From: Pseudomonas nitroreducens NBRC 12694
GTDB taxonomy: Bacteria; Pseudomonadota; Gammaproteobacteria; Pseudomonadales; Pseudomonadaceae
Assembly: GCF_002091755.1 (NCBI RefSeq)
Contig: NZ_BDAI01000001.1
Location: forward strand, 62,001 to 126,000
DNA length: 64,000 bases
Direction of reading: 5' to 3'
Part shown: positions 42,196 through 51,173 of the stretch, piece after piece
Layout of the letters: each line of letters begins with the position of its first letter
How positions within the stretch are numbered: position 1 is the stretch's first letter
The notes under the pieces: model-generated
What the model was told of the DNA's origin: nothing
Seen by the model: the letters and a program-made list of their open reading frames with translations, nothing else
Database searches by the model: none
Made by a program: the position numbers and the translations under genes

Positions 42196-43677
42196 ATGGA
42201 TACCGGCATGCCGATCCACCGCTCCAGCACCCTCCTGGCCAGTAGCCTGGGCCTGACGGCCGCCATCAGCGCCCTGTCGCTCTGGGCCATCCTGGAGATG
42301 CGCCACGATGCGCTGGAAGTCGCCAGTGCCAATGGCCATAACATCGCCCTGCTGGTGCAGCGCGACATCCAGCGCAACCTCGACCTCTACGACATGACTT
42401 TGATGGCAGTGGTCCACGCCCATGCCCAGCCCGAAGTGCGTGCGCTCTCCGGCGAAGTGCGCGAGTCGCTGCTCAAGGACTACACCGCACCGACCCATGG
42501 CATGGGCTCGGTATTCATCACCAACGCCCAGGGCGTGGCCACCTTCAATTTCGGCAAGGAGATTCCGGGGCGCATCGATCTCTCCGGGCGCGAATACTTC
42601 CAGGCGCAGCGCGAGGCCAAAGGCAACCAGCTGTACATCGGCCACCCTTACATTCCCTACTCCAGCAACGCCCGCAGCAGCATCGCACTGAGCCGCCGAC
42701 TGGAGCGCGAGGACGGCAGCTTCGCCGGAGTGGTCGGCGCCAACCTGGAGCTGAACTACTTCCGCGAACTGTTCAGCGGGCTGAACCTGGGCGAAGGCGG
42801 CACCGTCAGCCTGCACATGCGCGACGGCACCCTGCTGGCGCGCTGGCCCGATTCGCCGCCTGCCGGAACACTGGCCGGAGCCTTCGAACGCTACCTGGCC
42901 AGCGGCGAGGAAACCTTCTTCGATGTCGGTAGCGACGGCGAAACACGCTGGCATGACTTCCGCCCGGTGGAAGGCTACCCACTGGTGTTCAGCGTCGCCC
43001 TGCCGTCGGCGGAAATCTACGAGGACTGGTACTGGCGCGGCGGATTGATCGCCCTGCTGGGTCTTGCCCTGGATGGCACGGTGATCGGCCTGGCACTGAT
43101 CGCCCTGCGCCAGATGCGCCAGCGCGACCGCAAGGAAGCCGAGTTGCAGATGGCGGCCAGCACCGATCCGCTGACCGGTCTGAACAACCGCCGCGCCTTC
43201 GACCTGCGCGCCGGCCACGAGTGGTCGCGTTACCAGCGCAGCGGTGCGGCACTGTCGGTAATGCTCATGGATATCGACAAGTTCAAGGCCTACAACGACC
43301 ACTACGGCCACCCCGCCGGCGATGCGGCGCTCAGGACCGTGGCCCAGGTGATCGCCGAGTGGACCCGGCGCCCGAGCGATTGCGCGGCGCGCTTCGGTGG
43401 TGAGGAGTTCGTCATATTGCTGGGCGACAGCGACGAAGCCGACGCGTTGGCGCTGGCCGAACACATCCGCGCCAGCCTGCAGGAGCTCGCCGTTTTGCAC
43501 GAGCACGGCCCGCGGGGAGTACTCACCCTGAGCATCGGCGTCGCCAGCACCTCGCGCTTCAGCCCGGTCAACTGGGCCGAACTGCTGCAATCTGCCGACA
43601 GCGCGCTGTACCAGGCAAAGAATGGCGGGCGCAACCGTGTGGTGGGCTTCCGCCCCGTCGAGGTCGAATCCTCCTAG
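42196..43677 (+). CDS. Membrane diguanylate cyclase with periplasmic sensor (PDC/dCache-like) and GGDEF domain
   Basis: 493 aa from the ATG at 42196; a TTG at 42184 and an ATG at 42208 are alternatives and no clear ribosome-binding site decides. A first helix (about 13-35) and a second (about 280-305, GGLIALLGLALDGTVIGLAL) flank a periplasmic sensor of about 240 residues. The GGDEF domain carries GGEEF at 401-405, an active-type signature, and MDIDKFKAYNDHYGHPAGD. It should make c-di-GMP from GTP in response to a periplasmic signal. Its stop overlaps that of mtnB. Confidence 0.9.
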   Translation: MDTGMPIHRSSTLLASSLGLTAAISALSLWAILEMRHDALEVASANGHNIALLVQRDIQRNLDLYDMTLMAVVHAHAQPEVRALSGEVRESLLKDYTAPTHGMGSVFITNAQGVATFNFGKEIPGRIDLSGREYFQAQREAKGNQLYIGHPYIPYSSNARSSIALSRRLEREDGSFAGVVGANLELNYFRELFSGLNLGEGGTVSLHMRDGTLLARWPDSPPAGTLAGAFERYLASGEETFFDVGSDGETRWHDFRPVEGYPLVFSVALPSAEIYEDWYWRGGLIALLGLALDGTVIGLALIALRQMRQRDRKEAELQMAASTDPLTGLNNRRAFDLRAGHEWSRYQRSGAALSVMLMDIDKFKAYNDHYGHPAGDAALRTVAQVIAEWTRRPSDCAARFGGEEFVILLGDSDEADALALAEHIRASLQELAVLHEHGPRGVLTLSIGVASTSRFSPVNWAELLQSADSALYQAKNGGRNRVVGFRPVEVESS

Positions 43678-44300
43678 CTGTGGGCGCCACGCAGGCTCAG
43701 CACCTTCAGCTCGCACTCGAACAGGAACTCGAACGCCTCCACCTGGCGCAGCGCATCGCTCATGCGTGCGCCCCAGGTGTACAGGCCATGCCCGCGAATC
43801 AGGTAGCCGGGGCAATCCGGGTGCGCATCCAGCCAGGGTTGCACTTTGGCCGCCAGGCGGGCGATGTCCTGGTCGTTGTCGAAGATGGGCACGATGACTC
43901 GGCCTTCGTGGGTGGTAACCCCGGAAAAGGCCTTCTGCAATTCGTAGTCTTCCAGCTCCAGGCGGTCGCCTGCGGTCAGGCGCGACAGCACGGTAGCGTT
44001 CACCGAGTGGGTGTGCAGCACCGCGCCGATCTCCGGGCGCCAGGCGTAGAGCTGCGTGTGCAGCAGGGTTTCCGCCGAGGGCTTCTTGCCCGGTTCGAGA
44101 CTGTTGCCGGCCAGATCGGTCTCCAGCACATCGTCCTCGCCGAGCTGGCCCTTGTGCTTGCCCGAAACGGTCAGCAGCGCACGGTCGGCGGCCAGGCGCG
44201 CCGAGTAATTGCTGCTGGTGGCCGGCGACCAGCCACGACCGTAGAGGAAGCGGCCGGCGTCGATGATCTGCCGGGTGAGTTGCTGGCGGGTGTGGGTCAT
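43674..44300 (-). CDS. mtnB: Methylthioribulose-1-phosphate dehydratase
   Basis: 208 aa from the ATG at 44300. It belongs to the class II aldolase/adducin family, with zinc ligands His96 and His98 (VLHTHSVN) and a later His in LIRGHGLYTWG, plus Glu in the PSAETLLHTQLYA region. The near-N-terminal RGWSPATSSNYSAR is typical of MtnB. It dehydrates 5-methylthioribulose-1-phosphate in methionine salvage. The usual partners mtnC and mtnD are not adjacent in this window. The TAG stops of mtnB and the GGDEF gene share the tetranucleotide CTAG. Confidence 0.93.
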   Translation of the reverse strand: MTHTRQQLTRQIIDAGRFLYGRGWSPATSSNYSARLAADRALLTVSGKHKGQLGEDDVLETDLAGNSLEPGKKPSAETLLHTQLYAWRPEIGAVLHTHSVNATVLSRLTAGDRLELEDYELQKAFSGVTTHEGRVIVPIFDNDQDIARLAAKVQPWLDAHPDCPGYLIRGHGLYTWGARMSDALRQVEAFEFLFECELKVLSLRGAHS

Positions 44301-44509
44301 GCGAACGCCGGTGCTGTTGGAAGAGTCCGCCACTCTAGCCATGCTCACCTGCAGCTAGAAAATACCTTAATCGCATGAGGTCATAACTCGCGCACGCCCG
44401 CGCCAGAGCGATCCATCGCCGCGACGGCACTTGGCGCACAGCTATCTGCTCGCCGCCCGCTGCCAGGGAGTTATTATTCTCTAAGGTTATAAAAACCTGT
44501 GAAATTCAT

Positions 44510-44525
44510 ATTGGTATATACCAAT
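44510..44525. promoter_or_regulatory. Perfect 16-bp palindrome ATTGGTATATACCAAT, probable GntR/UTRA operator
   Basis: ATTGGTATATACCAAT is perfectly symmetric and lies 64 bp before the first gene of the operon, over its probable promoter. Its centre resembles the TATATA-type operators of UTRA/HutC-type GntR regulators. The last gene of the operon encodes such a regulator. Closely flanking AGGTT-ATAAA-AACCT (near 44484-44497) is a second, smaller hairpin. Confidence 0.7.
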
Positions 44526-44589
44526 TGTTCTACCTTGCAATACGCCCCATCGCAGTCATCGGCCGCTGGCCGTTTTGGAGAAAGGCTTC

Positions 44590-45510
44590 ATGCTCGCCCT
44601 GAGGGTCATGCTCGAATACTTCCACCCCTGGCCCAATTCGGCCGGCTTCTACCTCGCCCGCGAACGCGGCTGGTACCGCGAGGCGGGGCTGGACGTGGAA
44701 CTGGTGGTGCACGACCCCTACCACGGCGACACCCTCGACCACCTGATGCGCGGCGCCGCCGCGTTCGGCGTGTTCCCCAGCAATCGCCTGCTGGTGCGCC
44801 GTGAACTCGGCCAGCCACTGATCGGCGTGGCGGCGATCAACCATCGCGGCCTGGAATCGATACAGACCCTCACCGACAGCGGCATCCGTCGCCCCCGTGA
44901 CCTGCAGGGCAAGCGCCTGGCGCTCAACCCGACGCCGCGCGGCCTGGCCATGGTGCGCCACCTGGTGAGCCAGGACGGCGGCGACCCCGATGCGGTGGAA
45001 CTGGTGGACGCCGGCTTTCGCGAGCTGCGCCCCGAAGACCTGGCCGCCGGCCGGGCCGATGCCAGCTTCGGCGGCTACTGGGCCTGGGAAGCGCTGCTGC
45101 CAAGCCCCATCGCCGATGAGCGCCGCGTGGTGCTGCCGGTGGACGAGATCGGCGCCCCGCCCTACCACAGCTATCTGCTGGGCGCGCGCGAGGACTGGCT
45201 CGATGCCAACCCCGACATCGCGCGGCGTTTCCTCGCTGTCACCGCACGAGGTTTTCTCGCCGCAGCAGCGGAGCCAGAGGCCGCATTACCAGTCTACGAA
45301 CGCACCATTCCCTACTTTCCCCACGCAATGCTGGCAGAATCCCTGCGGCGCATCGCGCCCAGCTGGCTGCATCAGGGCCACTGGGGCGAACAGCGCGAAG
45401 AACTGCTGCAGCCCTACGCCCAGTGGCTGCATGAATACGGCGTGCTGCGCGACCCGGAAGTCTGGCGCGGCGCCACCAGCAATGCCTGGCAAGTGGAGAC
45501 CCCAGCATGA
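44590..45510 (+). CDS. NMT1/THI5-like substrate-binding fold protein without a signal peptide
   Basis: 306 aa from the ATG at 44590, after GGAGAAAGG. The opening EYFHPWPNSAGFYLARERGWYREAGLDVELV is typical of NMT1/THI5-type binding proteins (pyrimidine-, riboflavin-, sulfonate- or taurine-like ligands). There is no signal peptide, no lipobox and no cysteine at all, so the CCCFC motif of yeast-type Thi5 is missing. No ABC permease or ATPase lies in the operon. It may be a cytoplasmic ligand-binding or ligand-processing protein. It overlaps the kinase gene by 4 bp. Confidence 0.8.
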   Translation: MLALRVMLEYFHPWPNSAGFYLARERGWYREAGLDVELVVHDPYHGDTLDHLMRGAAAFGVFPSNRLLVRRELGQPLIGVAAINHRGLESIQTLTDSGIRRPRDLQGKRLALNPTPRGLAMVRHLVSQDGGDPDAVELVDAGFRELRPEDLAAGRADASFGGYWAWEALLPSPIADERRVVLPVDEIGAPPYHSYLLGAREDWLDANPDIARRFLAVTARGFLAAAAEPEAALPVYERTIPYFPHAMLAESLRRIAPSWLHQGHWGEQREELLQPYAQWLHEYGVLRDPEVWRGATSNAWQVETPA

Positions 45511-46652
45511 CGAAACGCCTGAGCCACGGCATGGGCCTGGAACCGGTGGAAGCCGACTGGCCGGCGCTGACCGAAGCGGAGGTCGCCGCACTGCTGCAAG
45601 ACTTCCCGCAGGCCGGTGGCGAAGTCCGCCTGACCTGGCACAGCCCGCGGCCATTCTCCGCCGCCGCATTGGTGGAAACCGCCAACGGCCCGCTGTTCGT
45701 CAAGCGCCATCACCCGAGCGTGCGCACGGCTGACTGGCTTGAGGAGGAGCACGCGCTCCTCGATCACCTGGCCCGCCACGGCGCGCCGGTCGCGCAGGTA
45801 TTGCGGGATAGCCACGGCCGCAGCGCCATCGAACGGGACGGCTGGACCTATGAAGTCCACCAGAAGGCGGAAGGCCTCGACCTGTACCGCGACGCATTGT
45901 CCTGGACGCCGTTCCAGCACAATGCCCACGCCTTTGCGGCCGGCGCCGCACTGGCGAAACTGCACCGCGCTGCGGAAGGTTTCAATGCGCCTTCGCGCAG
46001 CGCCAGCGTACTGGTCAGCAACCTCAACCTGTTCGGCGCGCCGGACCCGTTGGCCGCCATCGAAGCGACCTTCGCCCAGGCACCCGCCCTCGCCGAGTAC
46101 CTGCAAGCACGCCCCTGGAGGGAAACGCTCAGCGAACTGCACCTTCCGCGGCAACGGGAACTACTACCCTACCTGCAACGCCAGCCGGCACTCTGGACGC
46201 ATAACGACTGGCATGCCTCCAACCTGTTGTGGAGCGAGGATAGCCCGCAGGCGCAGGTGGTCTCGGTGCTGGATTTCGGCCTGAGCGACCGCAGCTTCGC
46301 GCTGTTCGACCTGGCCACCGCCATCGAGCGCAATCTGGTGCCCTGGCTGGAGCTGGACCAGGGCCGCGCCGCCGTCGCCGACCTCGATGCACTGGACGCC
46401 CTGCTGCAGGGCTACGCCAGCGTGCGCCCGCTCGGCCGCGATGACCTGCTCGCCCTTGCCGCGCTGCTGCCGCTGGTGCACGCGGATTTCGCGCTGTCCG
46501 AGGTCATCTACTTCCACGGCATCCTCGGCTCGGCCGAGAGCGCTTCGCTGGCCTACGACAACTACCTGATCGGCCATACCCGCTGGTTCCTCGACGCCGA
46601 AGGCCAGCGCTTGCAGAACCATATCCGCCAACTGGCCGCGAAGGTGAAATGA
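45507..46652 (+). CDS. APH-fold kinase (aminoglycoside/choline/thiamine-kinase superfamily)
   Basis: 381 aa starting inside an ATGA overlap. The phosphotransferase core is visible: LFVKRHHPSVRTADWLEEEHALLDHL (ATP Lys and helix-C Glu), catalytic loop LWTHNDWHASNLLW (H-x-D-x4-N) and VLDFGLSDRSFALFDLA (metal-binding DFG). It should phosphorylate a small hydroxylated or amino compound in the cytoplasm. Trapping an imported nutrient is the role suggested by the operon. True antibiotic resistance is possible but not indicated. Confidence 0.85.
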   Translation: MTKRLSHGMGLEPVEADWPALTEAEVAALLQDFPQAGGEVRLTWHSPRPFSAAALVETANGPLFVKRHHPSVRTADWLEEEHALLDHLARHGAPVAQVLRDSHGRSAIERDGWTYEVHQKAEGLDLYRDALSWTPFQHNAHAFAAGAALAKLHRAAEGFNAPSRSASVLVSNLNLFGAPDPLAAIEATFAQAPALAEYLQARPWRETLSELHLPRQRELLPYLQRQPALWTHNDWHASNLLWSEDSPQAQVVSVLDFGLSDRSFALFDLATAIERNLVPWLELDQGRAAVADLDALDALLQGYASVRPLGRDDLLALAALLPLVHADFALSEVIYFHGILGSAESASLAYDNYLIGHTRWFLDAEGQRLQNHIRQLAAKVK

Positions 46653-46653
46653 G

Positions 46654-47529
46654 ATGAGCGAACCTCTGGTCACCGCGCACTGGCTGGCCGCCGCGCTGGA
46701 CAACCCTCGCCTGTGCCTGCTGGACGCCAGCGTGGAACTGGCGGCCCCCGAATTCGATGGCGACTACCGCGTAAAGAGCGGCCACGACGGCTGGCTCGCC
46801 GGGCACATCCGCGGCGCACGCCATGCCGACCTGCTGGACGAGCTGGCCGATCCGCAAGCCTCCTGCAGCTTCGCCCTGCCCGATCCACAAGTGGCGCAGG
46901 ACGCCCTGCAGGCACTCGGGGTCGGCGACGACTCGCTGGTGGTGATCTATGACCGCAGCGACGGTTTCTGGGCTGCGCGCCTGTGGTGGATGTTGCGCAG
47001 CCTGGGCATTGATGCAGCCGTGCTGGATGGGGGCCTACGCGCCTGGATCGCCGCCGGATATTCGCTGGAGCAAGGCGAATCTTCCCAGACGGGAAACGCG
47101 ATGCTGTCGGCCCCGGCGCAGTACCGGGACGGCTTCTGGATCGACCGCCACGACGTCGAGAAAGTCGTCGCGGGAGAGTCTCCTGGCACACTGGTCTGCG
47201 CCCTGTCCGCCGCCCTCTTCGACGGCAGCGCCGTCACCCGTTACGCGCGCCGTGGGCACATCCCCGGCAGCAGCAACCTGCCCGCGCGCAGCCTGTTCGA
47301 CGACGACGGCCGCTACCGGCGCGGCGCGGCGCTGAGGGAAGCGCTCGCCGGGCTGCGCCAGGCCGAACCACCCTTGCTGCTGTACTGCGGCGGGGGCATC
47401 TCCGCCGCCGCCCTCGCCCTGGCGCTGACGCTCGCCGGGGAAACACGGGTCGCGATCTACGACGGCTCGCTGCAGGAGTGGGCCGCAGAGCCCTCGCTGC
47501 CATTGACCACCGGAGCAGCTCCGGCCTGA
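46654..47529 (+). CDS. Tandem-rhodanese sulfurtransferase (SseA/3-mercaptopyruvate type)
   Basis: 291 aa, 1 bp after the kinase gene. It has an inactive N-terminal rhodanese domain with AGHIRGARHADL and an active C-terminal one with the Cys loop YCGGGISAAALA. It moves a sulfane sulfur, possibly to a thiazole or other sulfur-containing product. Rhodanese domains serve sulfur transfer in thiamine (ThiI) and molybdenum cofactor pathways; that link is an inference. Confidence 0.9.
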   Translation: MSEPLVTAHWLAAALDNPRLCLLDASVELAAPEFDGDYRVKSGHDGWLAGHIRGARHADLLDELADPQASCSFALPDPQVAQDALQALGVGDDSLVVIYDRSDGFWAARLWWMLRSLGIDAAVLDGGLRAWIAAGYSLEQGESSQTGNAMLSAPAQYRDGFWIDRHDVEKVVAGESPGTLVCALSAALFDGSAVTRYARRGHIPGSSNLPARSLFDDDGRYRRGAALREALAGLRQAEPPLLLYCGGGISAAALALALTLAGETRVAIYDGSLQEWAAEPSLPLTTGAAPA

Positions 47530-47641
47530 CCGCCCGTTCGCGGGCACTCACGTTTCATATCCAAGGCCATCCGTTTCGCACGGGAGGGGCTCGGCCCCGT
47601 GCATTCCCGGCGCACGCCCCGGCGATTTTCAGGAGCGTTCC

Positions 47642-49813
47642 ATGCAGTACCTGCCGCGCCCAGCGCGCACGCGATTTCCCCTCAGCCTGCTGACCCTGGC
47701 CGTGCTGCTGGCCAGCGGCCCCGGCCACGCCGAAGACGCCACGACCCTGGACACCGTGACGGTGATCGGCCACGACACCGAGAGCTACGCCAGCAGCCGC
47801 GCGTCGGTCGGCGGCTTCGGCGAGGCACCGTTGCTCGATACGCCCGCCGCCATCTCGGTGTTCAACCAGGCGCTGCTCAAGGACCAGCAGGCACGCCTGC
47901 TCAGCGATGTGCTGAAGAACGACGCCTCCACCGGCGAGGCCTACGCACCGGTGGGCTACTACGAGAACTTCGAGATCCGCGGCTACTCGCTCAACGCCGC
48001 CAGCAGCTACAAGATCAACGGCCGCACCATCACCGGCGAGCAGAACGTGGCGCTGGAGAACAAGGAGCAGGTCGAAGTGCTCAAGGGCTTGTCCGGCCTG
48101 CAGAGCGGCGTGTCCGAGCCCGGCGGAGTGATCAACTACGTCACCAAGCGCCCGCAGGACGTGGGCTCGGTGACGCTGGGCACCGACGATGAGGGTGGCC
48201 GCTACATCGCCACCGACGTCGGCGCCTGGCTGGATGACGAACAGACCGTCGGCGTGCGGGTCAACCTCGCCCACGACGACCTGCGCTCCTACATCGACCA
48301 CACCGACGGCCAGCGCGACTTCGCCTCCCTGGCACTGGACTGGAACCTCTCGCCCAACGCCCTCTGGCAATTCGACGCCGAATACCAGAACCGTCGCCAG
48401 CCCTCGGCACCCGGCTACCAGTTGCTCGGCGGTACGCAGCTGCCCCACGACATCGACCCGCACGACCGCATCGGCTACCAGAGCTGGGCCGACCCGGTGC
48501 GCATCGAATCGCTGAACCTCAATACGCGCTTCGAGTACCGCTTCGACGACGCCTGGACCGGCACCTTAAGCGCCTCGCGCAGCCGCGTGGTGATCGACGA
48601 CTACAGCGCCTTCCCCTGGGGCTGCTACGGCGCGGCCAGCTGCGCCGATTCCGCCGTGCCGAACTACTTCAGCCCAGAAGGCGACTACGACCTCTACGAC
48701 TTCCGCAGCCCCGACGACACCCGCCGCAACGACGAACTGGAAGCCGCCCTGCACGGCCAGTTCGCCACCGGCTGGCTGCGCCACGAGCTGACCGTCGGCA
48801 CCTCGGCCTTCCGCCGTGTGCTGGACAGCCGCCCGGAGCTCAACGAGTGGGTCGGCACCGGCAACATCTATACCGGCATCGGCGCCGTGGAGCCTTTCGA
48901 CGGCGAGCCCGGCCACAGCTACCGCCACCTCGACAGCCGCCAGTACGGCCTGTTCGCCAGCGACCGCCTCTCCTTCAATGACCAATGGCAGGTCGTGCTG
49001 GGCGGGCGCCAGGTGCGCCTGGACGAGCGCACCTTCGACAGCGAGGGCGACACCACCCGGCATACCCGCCGCGCGGAGTTCCTGCCCAACGGCGCGGTGA
49101 TCTTCAAGCCGCGTGCGGACATCTCCATCTACGGCAGCTACAGCAAGGGCCTGTCCCTGGGCGGCGAGGCACCCTGGTTTGCCAGCAACGCCGGCGACAC
49201 CCTGGCGCCCACCTCCTCGCGCCAGGTGGAATTGGGCATCAAGCAGGAGCTGGCCGGCTTCGACTGGAGCGCCGCGCTGTTCCAGATCCACCAGGCCTAC
49301 CAGTTCGCCCGGCCCAACGGCGACGGCAGCTTCACCTACGTGCAGCAGGGCCAGCAGAAGAACAGCGGGCTGGAGTTGTCCGCCAGTGGCCGGGTAACCT
49401 CCGCGCTGCAATTGAGCGGCAGCCTCGCGGCGATCCGTTCGCGGGTGGTGAACAGCGGCACGGACGATTACGAAGGCCACCAGGCGATCAATGTCCCGCG
49501 CCTGCGCGCGAGCCTGCAGGCGGACTACGCGCTGGCCGAAGTGCCGGGGCTTTCGCTGCTGGGCGCGGCGCGCTACAGCGGCGCCAAATATGCTGACCGC
49601 GATGGCGCAGTAGAAGTCGGCGGCTACACCGTGTATGACGCCGGCGCACGCTTCAGCACCCGCATCGGCGACTACCCGACCGTGCTGCGGCTGAGCGTCG
49701 ACAACCTGTTCGACAGGCGCTACTGGCGCGATGTCGGTGAATATTTCGGCGACGGCTACCTGTTCCAGGGTGCGCCGCGCACGGCTCGCCTGACGGCGAG
49801 CGTCAACTTCTGA
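47642..49813 (+). CDS. TonB-dependent outer-membrane receptor
   Basis: 723 aa with a signal peptide (PLSLLTLAVLLASGPGHAED) and a TonB box-like TLDTVTVIG. The plug includes YENFEIRGYSLN and VEVLKGLSGLQSGVSEPGGVINYVTKRP. The barrel ends in the terminal-aromatic motif LTASVNF. The family takes up siderophores, cobalamin, thiamine or sugars. The receptor opens after AGGAGCG, 112 bp past the rhodanese gene, and is followed 11 bp later by the PnuC-like gene. The ligand is unknown; there is no ferric-siderophore gene next to it. Confidence 0.92.
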   Translation: MQYLPRPARTRFPLSLLTLAVLLASGPGHAEDATTLDTVTVIGHDTESYASSRASVGGFGEAPLLDTPAAISVFNQALLKDQQARLLSDVLKNDASTGEAYAPVGYYENFEIRGYSLNAASSYKINGRTITGEQNVALENKEQVEVLKGLSGLQSGVSEPGGVINYVTKRPQDVGSVTLGTDDEGGRYIATDVGAWLDDEQTVGVRVNLAHDDLRSYIDHTDGQRDFASLALDWNLSPNALWQFDAEYQNRRQPSAPGYQLLGGTQLPHDIDPHDRIGYQSWADPVRIESLNLNTRFEYRFDDAWTGTLSASRSRVVIDDYSAFPWGCYGAASCADSAVPNYFSPEGDYDLYDFRSPDDTRRNDELEAALHGQFATGWLRHELTVGTSAFRRVLDSRPELNEWVGTGNIYTGIGAVEPFDGEPGHSYRHLDSRQYGLFASDRLSFNDQWQVVLGGRQVRLDERTFDSEGDTTRHTRRAEFLPNGAVIFKPRADISIYGSYSKGLSLGGEAPWFASNAGDTLAPTSSRQVELGIKQELAGFDWSAALFQIHQAYQFARPNGDGSFTYVQQGQQKNSGLELSASGRVTSALQLSGSLAAIRSRVVNSGTDDYEGHQAINVPRLRASLQADYALAEVPGLSLLGAARYSGAKYADRDGAVEVGGYTVYDAGARFSTRIGDYPTVLRLSVDNLFDRRYWRDVGEYFGDGYLFQGAPRTARLTASVNF

Positions 49814-49824
49814 GGTAAGCGCGA

Positions 49825-50418
49825 ATGTCTGCTCTGGAAATCATCGCGGTGATCGTCAACGTGCTCGGGGTCTGGCTCACCGCAAGGCGCATCCGCTGGT
49901 GCTGGCCGGTGAACGTGGTGGCGGTGCTGCTCTACGCCTGGATCTTCTTCAGCGTGAAGCTCTACTCCGACATGCTCCTGCAGCTGGTCTTCGTGGTGCT
50001 GCAGTTCTACGGCTGGTGGCAATGGAGCAAGGGCGGCAGCGACCACGGCAAGGTGCGTGTCGAACGCCTGCCCCTCTCCACCGCTATCACCAGTTGCCTG
50101 GCCGGTGCGGTGGGCGCCTTCGCCCTGGGCTGGGCGATGCACACCCACACCGACGCCGCCCTGCCCTGGATGGACGCCGCGCTGACCGCCTTCAGCCTGG
50201 TGGCGAGCTTCTGGACGGCGCGCAAATACGTCGCCAGCTGGTGGCTGTGGATCATCCTCGACGTTCTCTACACCGGGGTATTCCTCTACAAGGCGCTCTA
50301 CCTCACCGCCGGGCTCTACGCCGGCTTCGTGGTGCTGGCGATCTACGGCCTGCTGGCCTGGCAACGCGAGCTGCATGACGAACCGCCCAGCGCTCCGGCA
50401 CTGGCCGGCAACTCCTGA
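49825..50418 (+). CDS. PnuC-family transporter (PnuT/PnuC-like)
   Basis: 197 aa with six to seven helices. FYGWWQW in helix 2-3 and ARKYVASWWLWIILDVLYTGVFLYK later are typical of the Pnu family, whose members import nicotinamide riboside (PnuC), thiamine (PnuT) or other vitamins by facilitated diffusion, trapped by a kinase. An APH-type kinase is two genes upstream, in keeping with metabolic trapping. It is next to a TonB receptor and a GntR gene. Confidence 0.9.
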   Translation: MSALEIIAVIVNVLGVWLTARRIRWCWPVNVVAVLLYAWIFFSVKLYSDMLLQLVFVVLQFYGWWQWSKGGSDHGKVRVERLPLSTAITSCLAGAVGAFALGWAMHTHTDAALPWMDAALTAFSLVASFWTARKYVASWWLWIILDVLYTGVFLYKALYLTAGLYAGFVVLAIYGLLAWQRELHDEPPSAPALAGNS

Positions 50419-50426
50419 GGACCGCC

Positions 50427-51173
50427 ATGCTCTACCAGGCCATCCCGCCGCACTACGCGCGTATCCGCGACCAGTTGGCCGCGGACATCGCCCAGGGGCG
50501 CTTCCTCGCCGGGCAGAAGCTGCCGCCCGAGCGCGACCTCGCCGAGCGCTTCGAATGCACCCGCGTGACCCTGCGCCAGGCCTTGCAACAGCTGGAAACC
50601 GAGGGTCTGATCTACCGCGAGAACCGCCGTGGCTGGTACCTCAGCCCGCCACGCATCGACTACGACCCGACGCGGCTGGTCAGCTTCATGGACTACGTGC
50701 GCCTGCAAGGCCGTGAGCCGATGACCGAATGCCTGAGCGCCGAACGCCGCCGCGCCGGCGCCTGGCTGGCCGCGCGGATGAACCTCCCCTCGCCGGACGA
50801 GCCCGTCTTCCGCCTGCACCGCCGCCGGCTGATCGACGGCCGCCCGGTGCTGGTGGAGATCAACACCCTGCTTGCCAGCTGGTGTCCCGACCTGCTCGAC
50901 GCGCGCCTGGACCGCTCGCTGACCACCTTGCTGCGCGAGCGCTTCGGCAAGGTGCAGACGCGCTGCACGCTGAACCTGCGCCTGGGCACGGTCAACGACG
51001 ATCACGCCGAACTGCTGCAACTGGCCTCCGGCGCCAGCAACCTGGTGCTGGAACGCCTGAACTACGCCGAGGACGGCCTGCTGGTGGAATTCGACCAGGA
51101 ATTCTGGCGGCCGGATGCGGTGTCCGTCGCGGTCCAGGCGGATTTTCCGTCACGACCGCTTATAGCCGAATAA
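50427..51173 (+). CDS. GntR-family regulator with UTRA domain (HutC type)
   Basis: 248 aa, 8 bp after the PnuC-like gene, with a GAGGACC site. The winged HTH (HYARIRDQLAADIAQGRFLAGQKLPPERDLAERF, CTRVTLRQALQQLETEGLIYREN) precedes a UTRA ligand domain (AARMNLPSPDEPVFRLHRRRLIDGRPVLVEINTL). It is the last gene of the operon and the best candidate to bind the palindrome at 44510-44525. Confidence 0.92.
   Translation: MLYQAIPPHYARIRDQLAADIAQGRFLAGQKLPPERDLAERFECTRVTLRQALQQLETEGLIYRENRRGWYLSPPRIDYDPTRLVSFMDYVRLQGREPMTECLSAERRRAGAWLAARMNLPSPDEPVFRLHRRRLIDGRPVLVEINTLLASWCPDLLDARLDRSLTTLLRERFGKVQTRCTLNLRLGTVNDDHAELLQLASGASNLVLERLNYAEDGLLVEFDQEFWRPDAVSVAVQADFPSRPLIAE

Noticed and set aside
44349..44589. 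TPP riboswitch (THI box) upstream of the operon at 44.6 kb
   Set aside because: I looked for CTGAGA and the ACC-type partner in the leader and found neither; the GntR-type palindrome is the visible control element.
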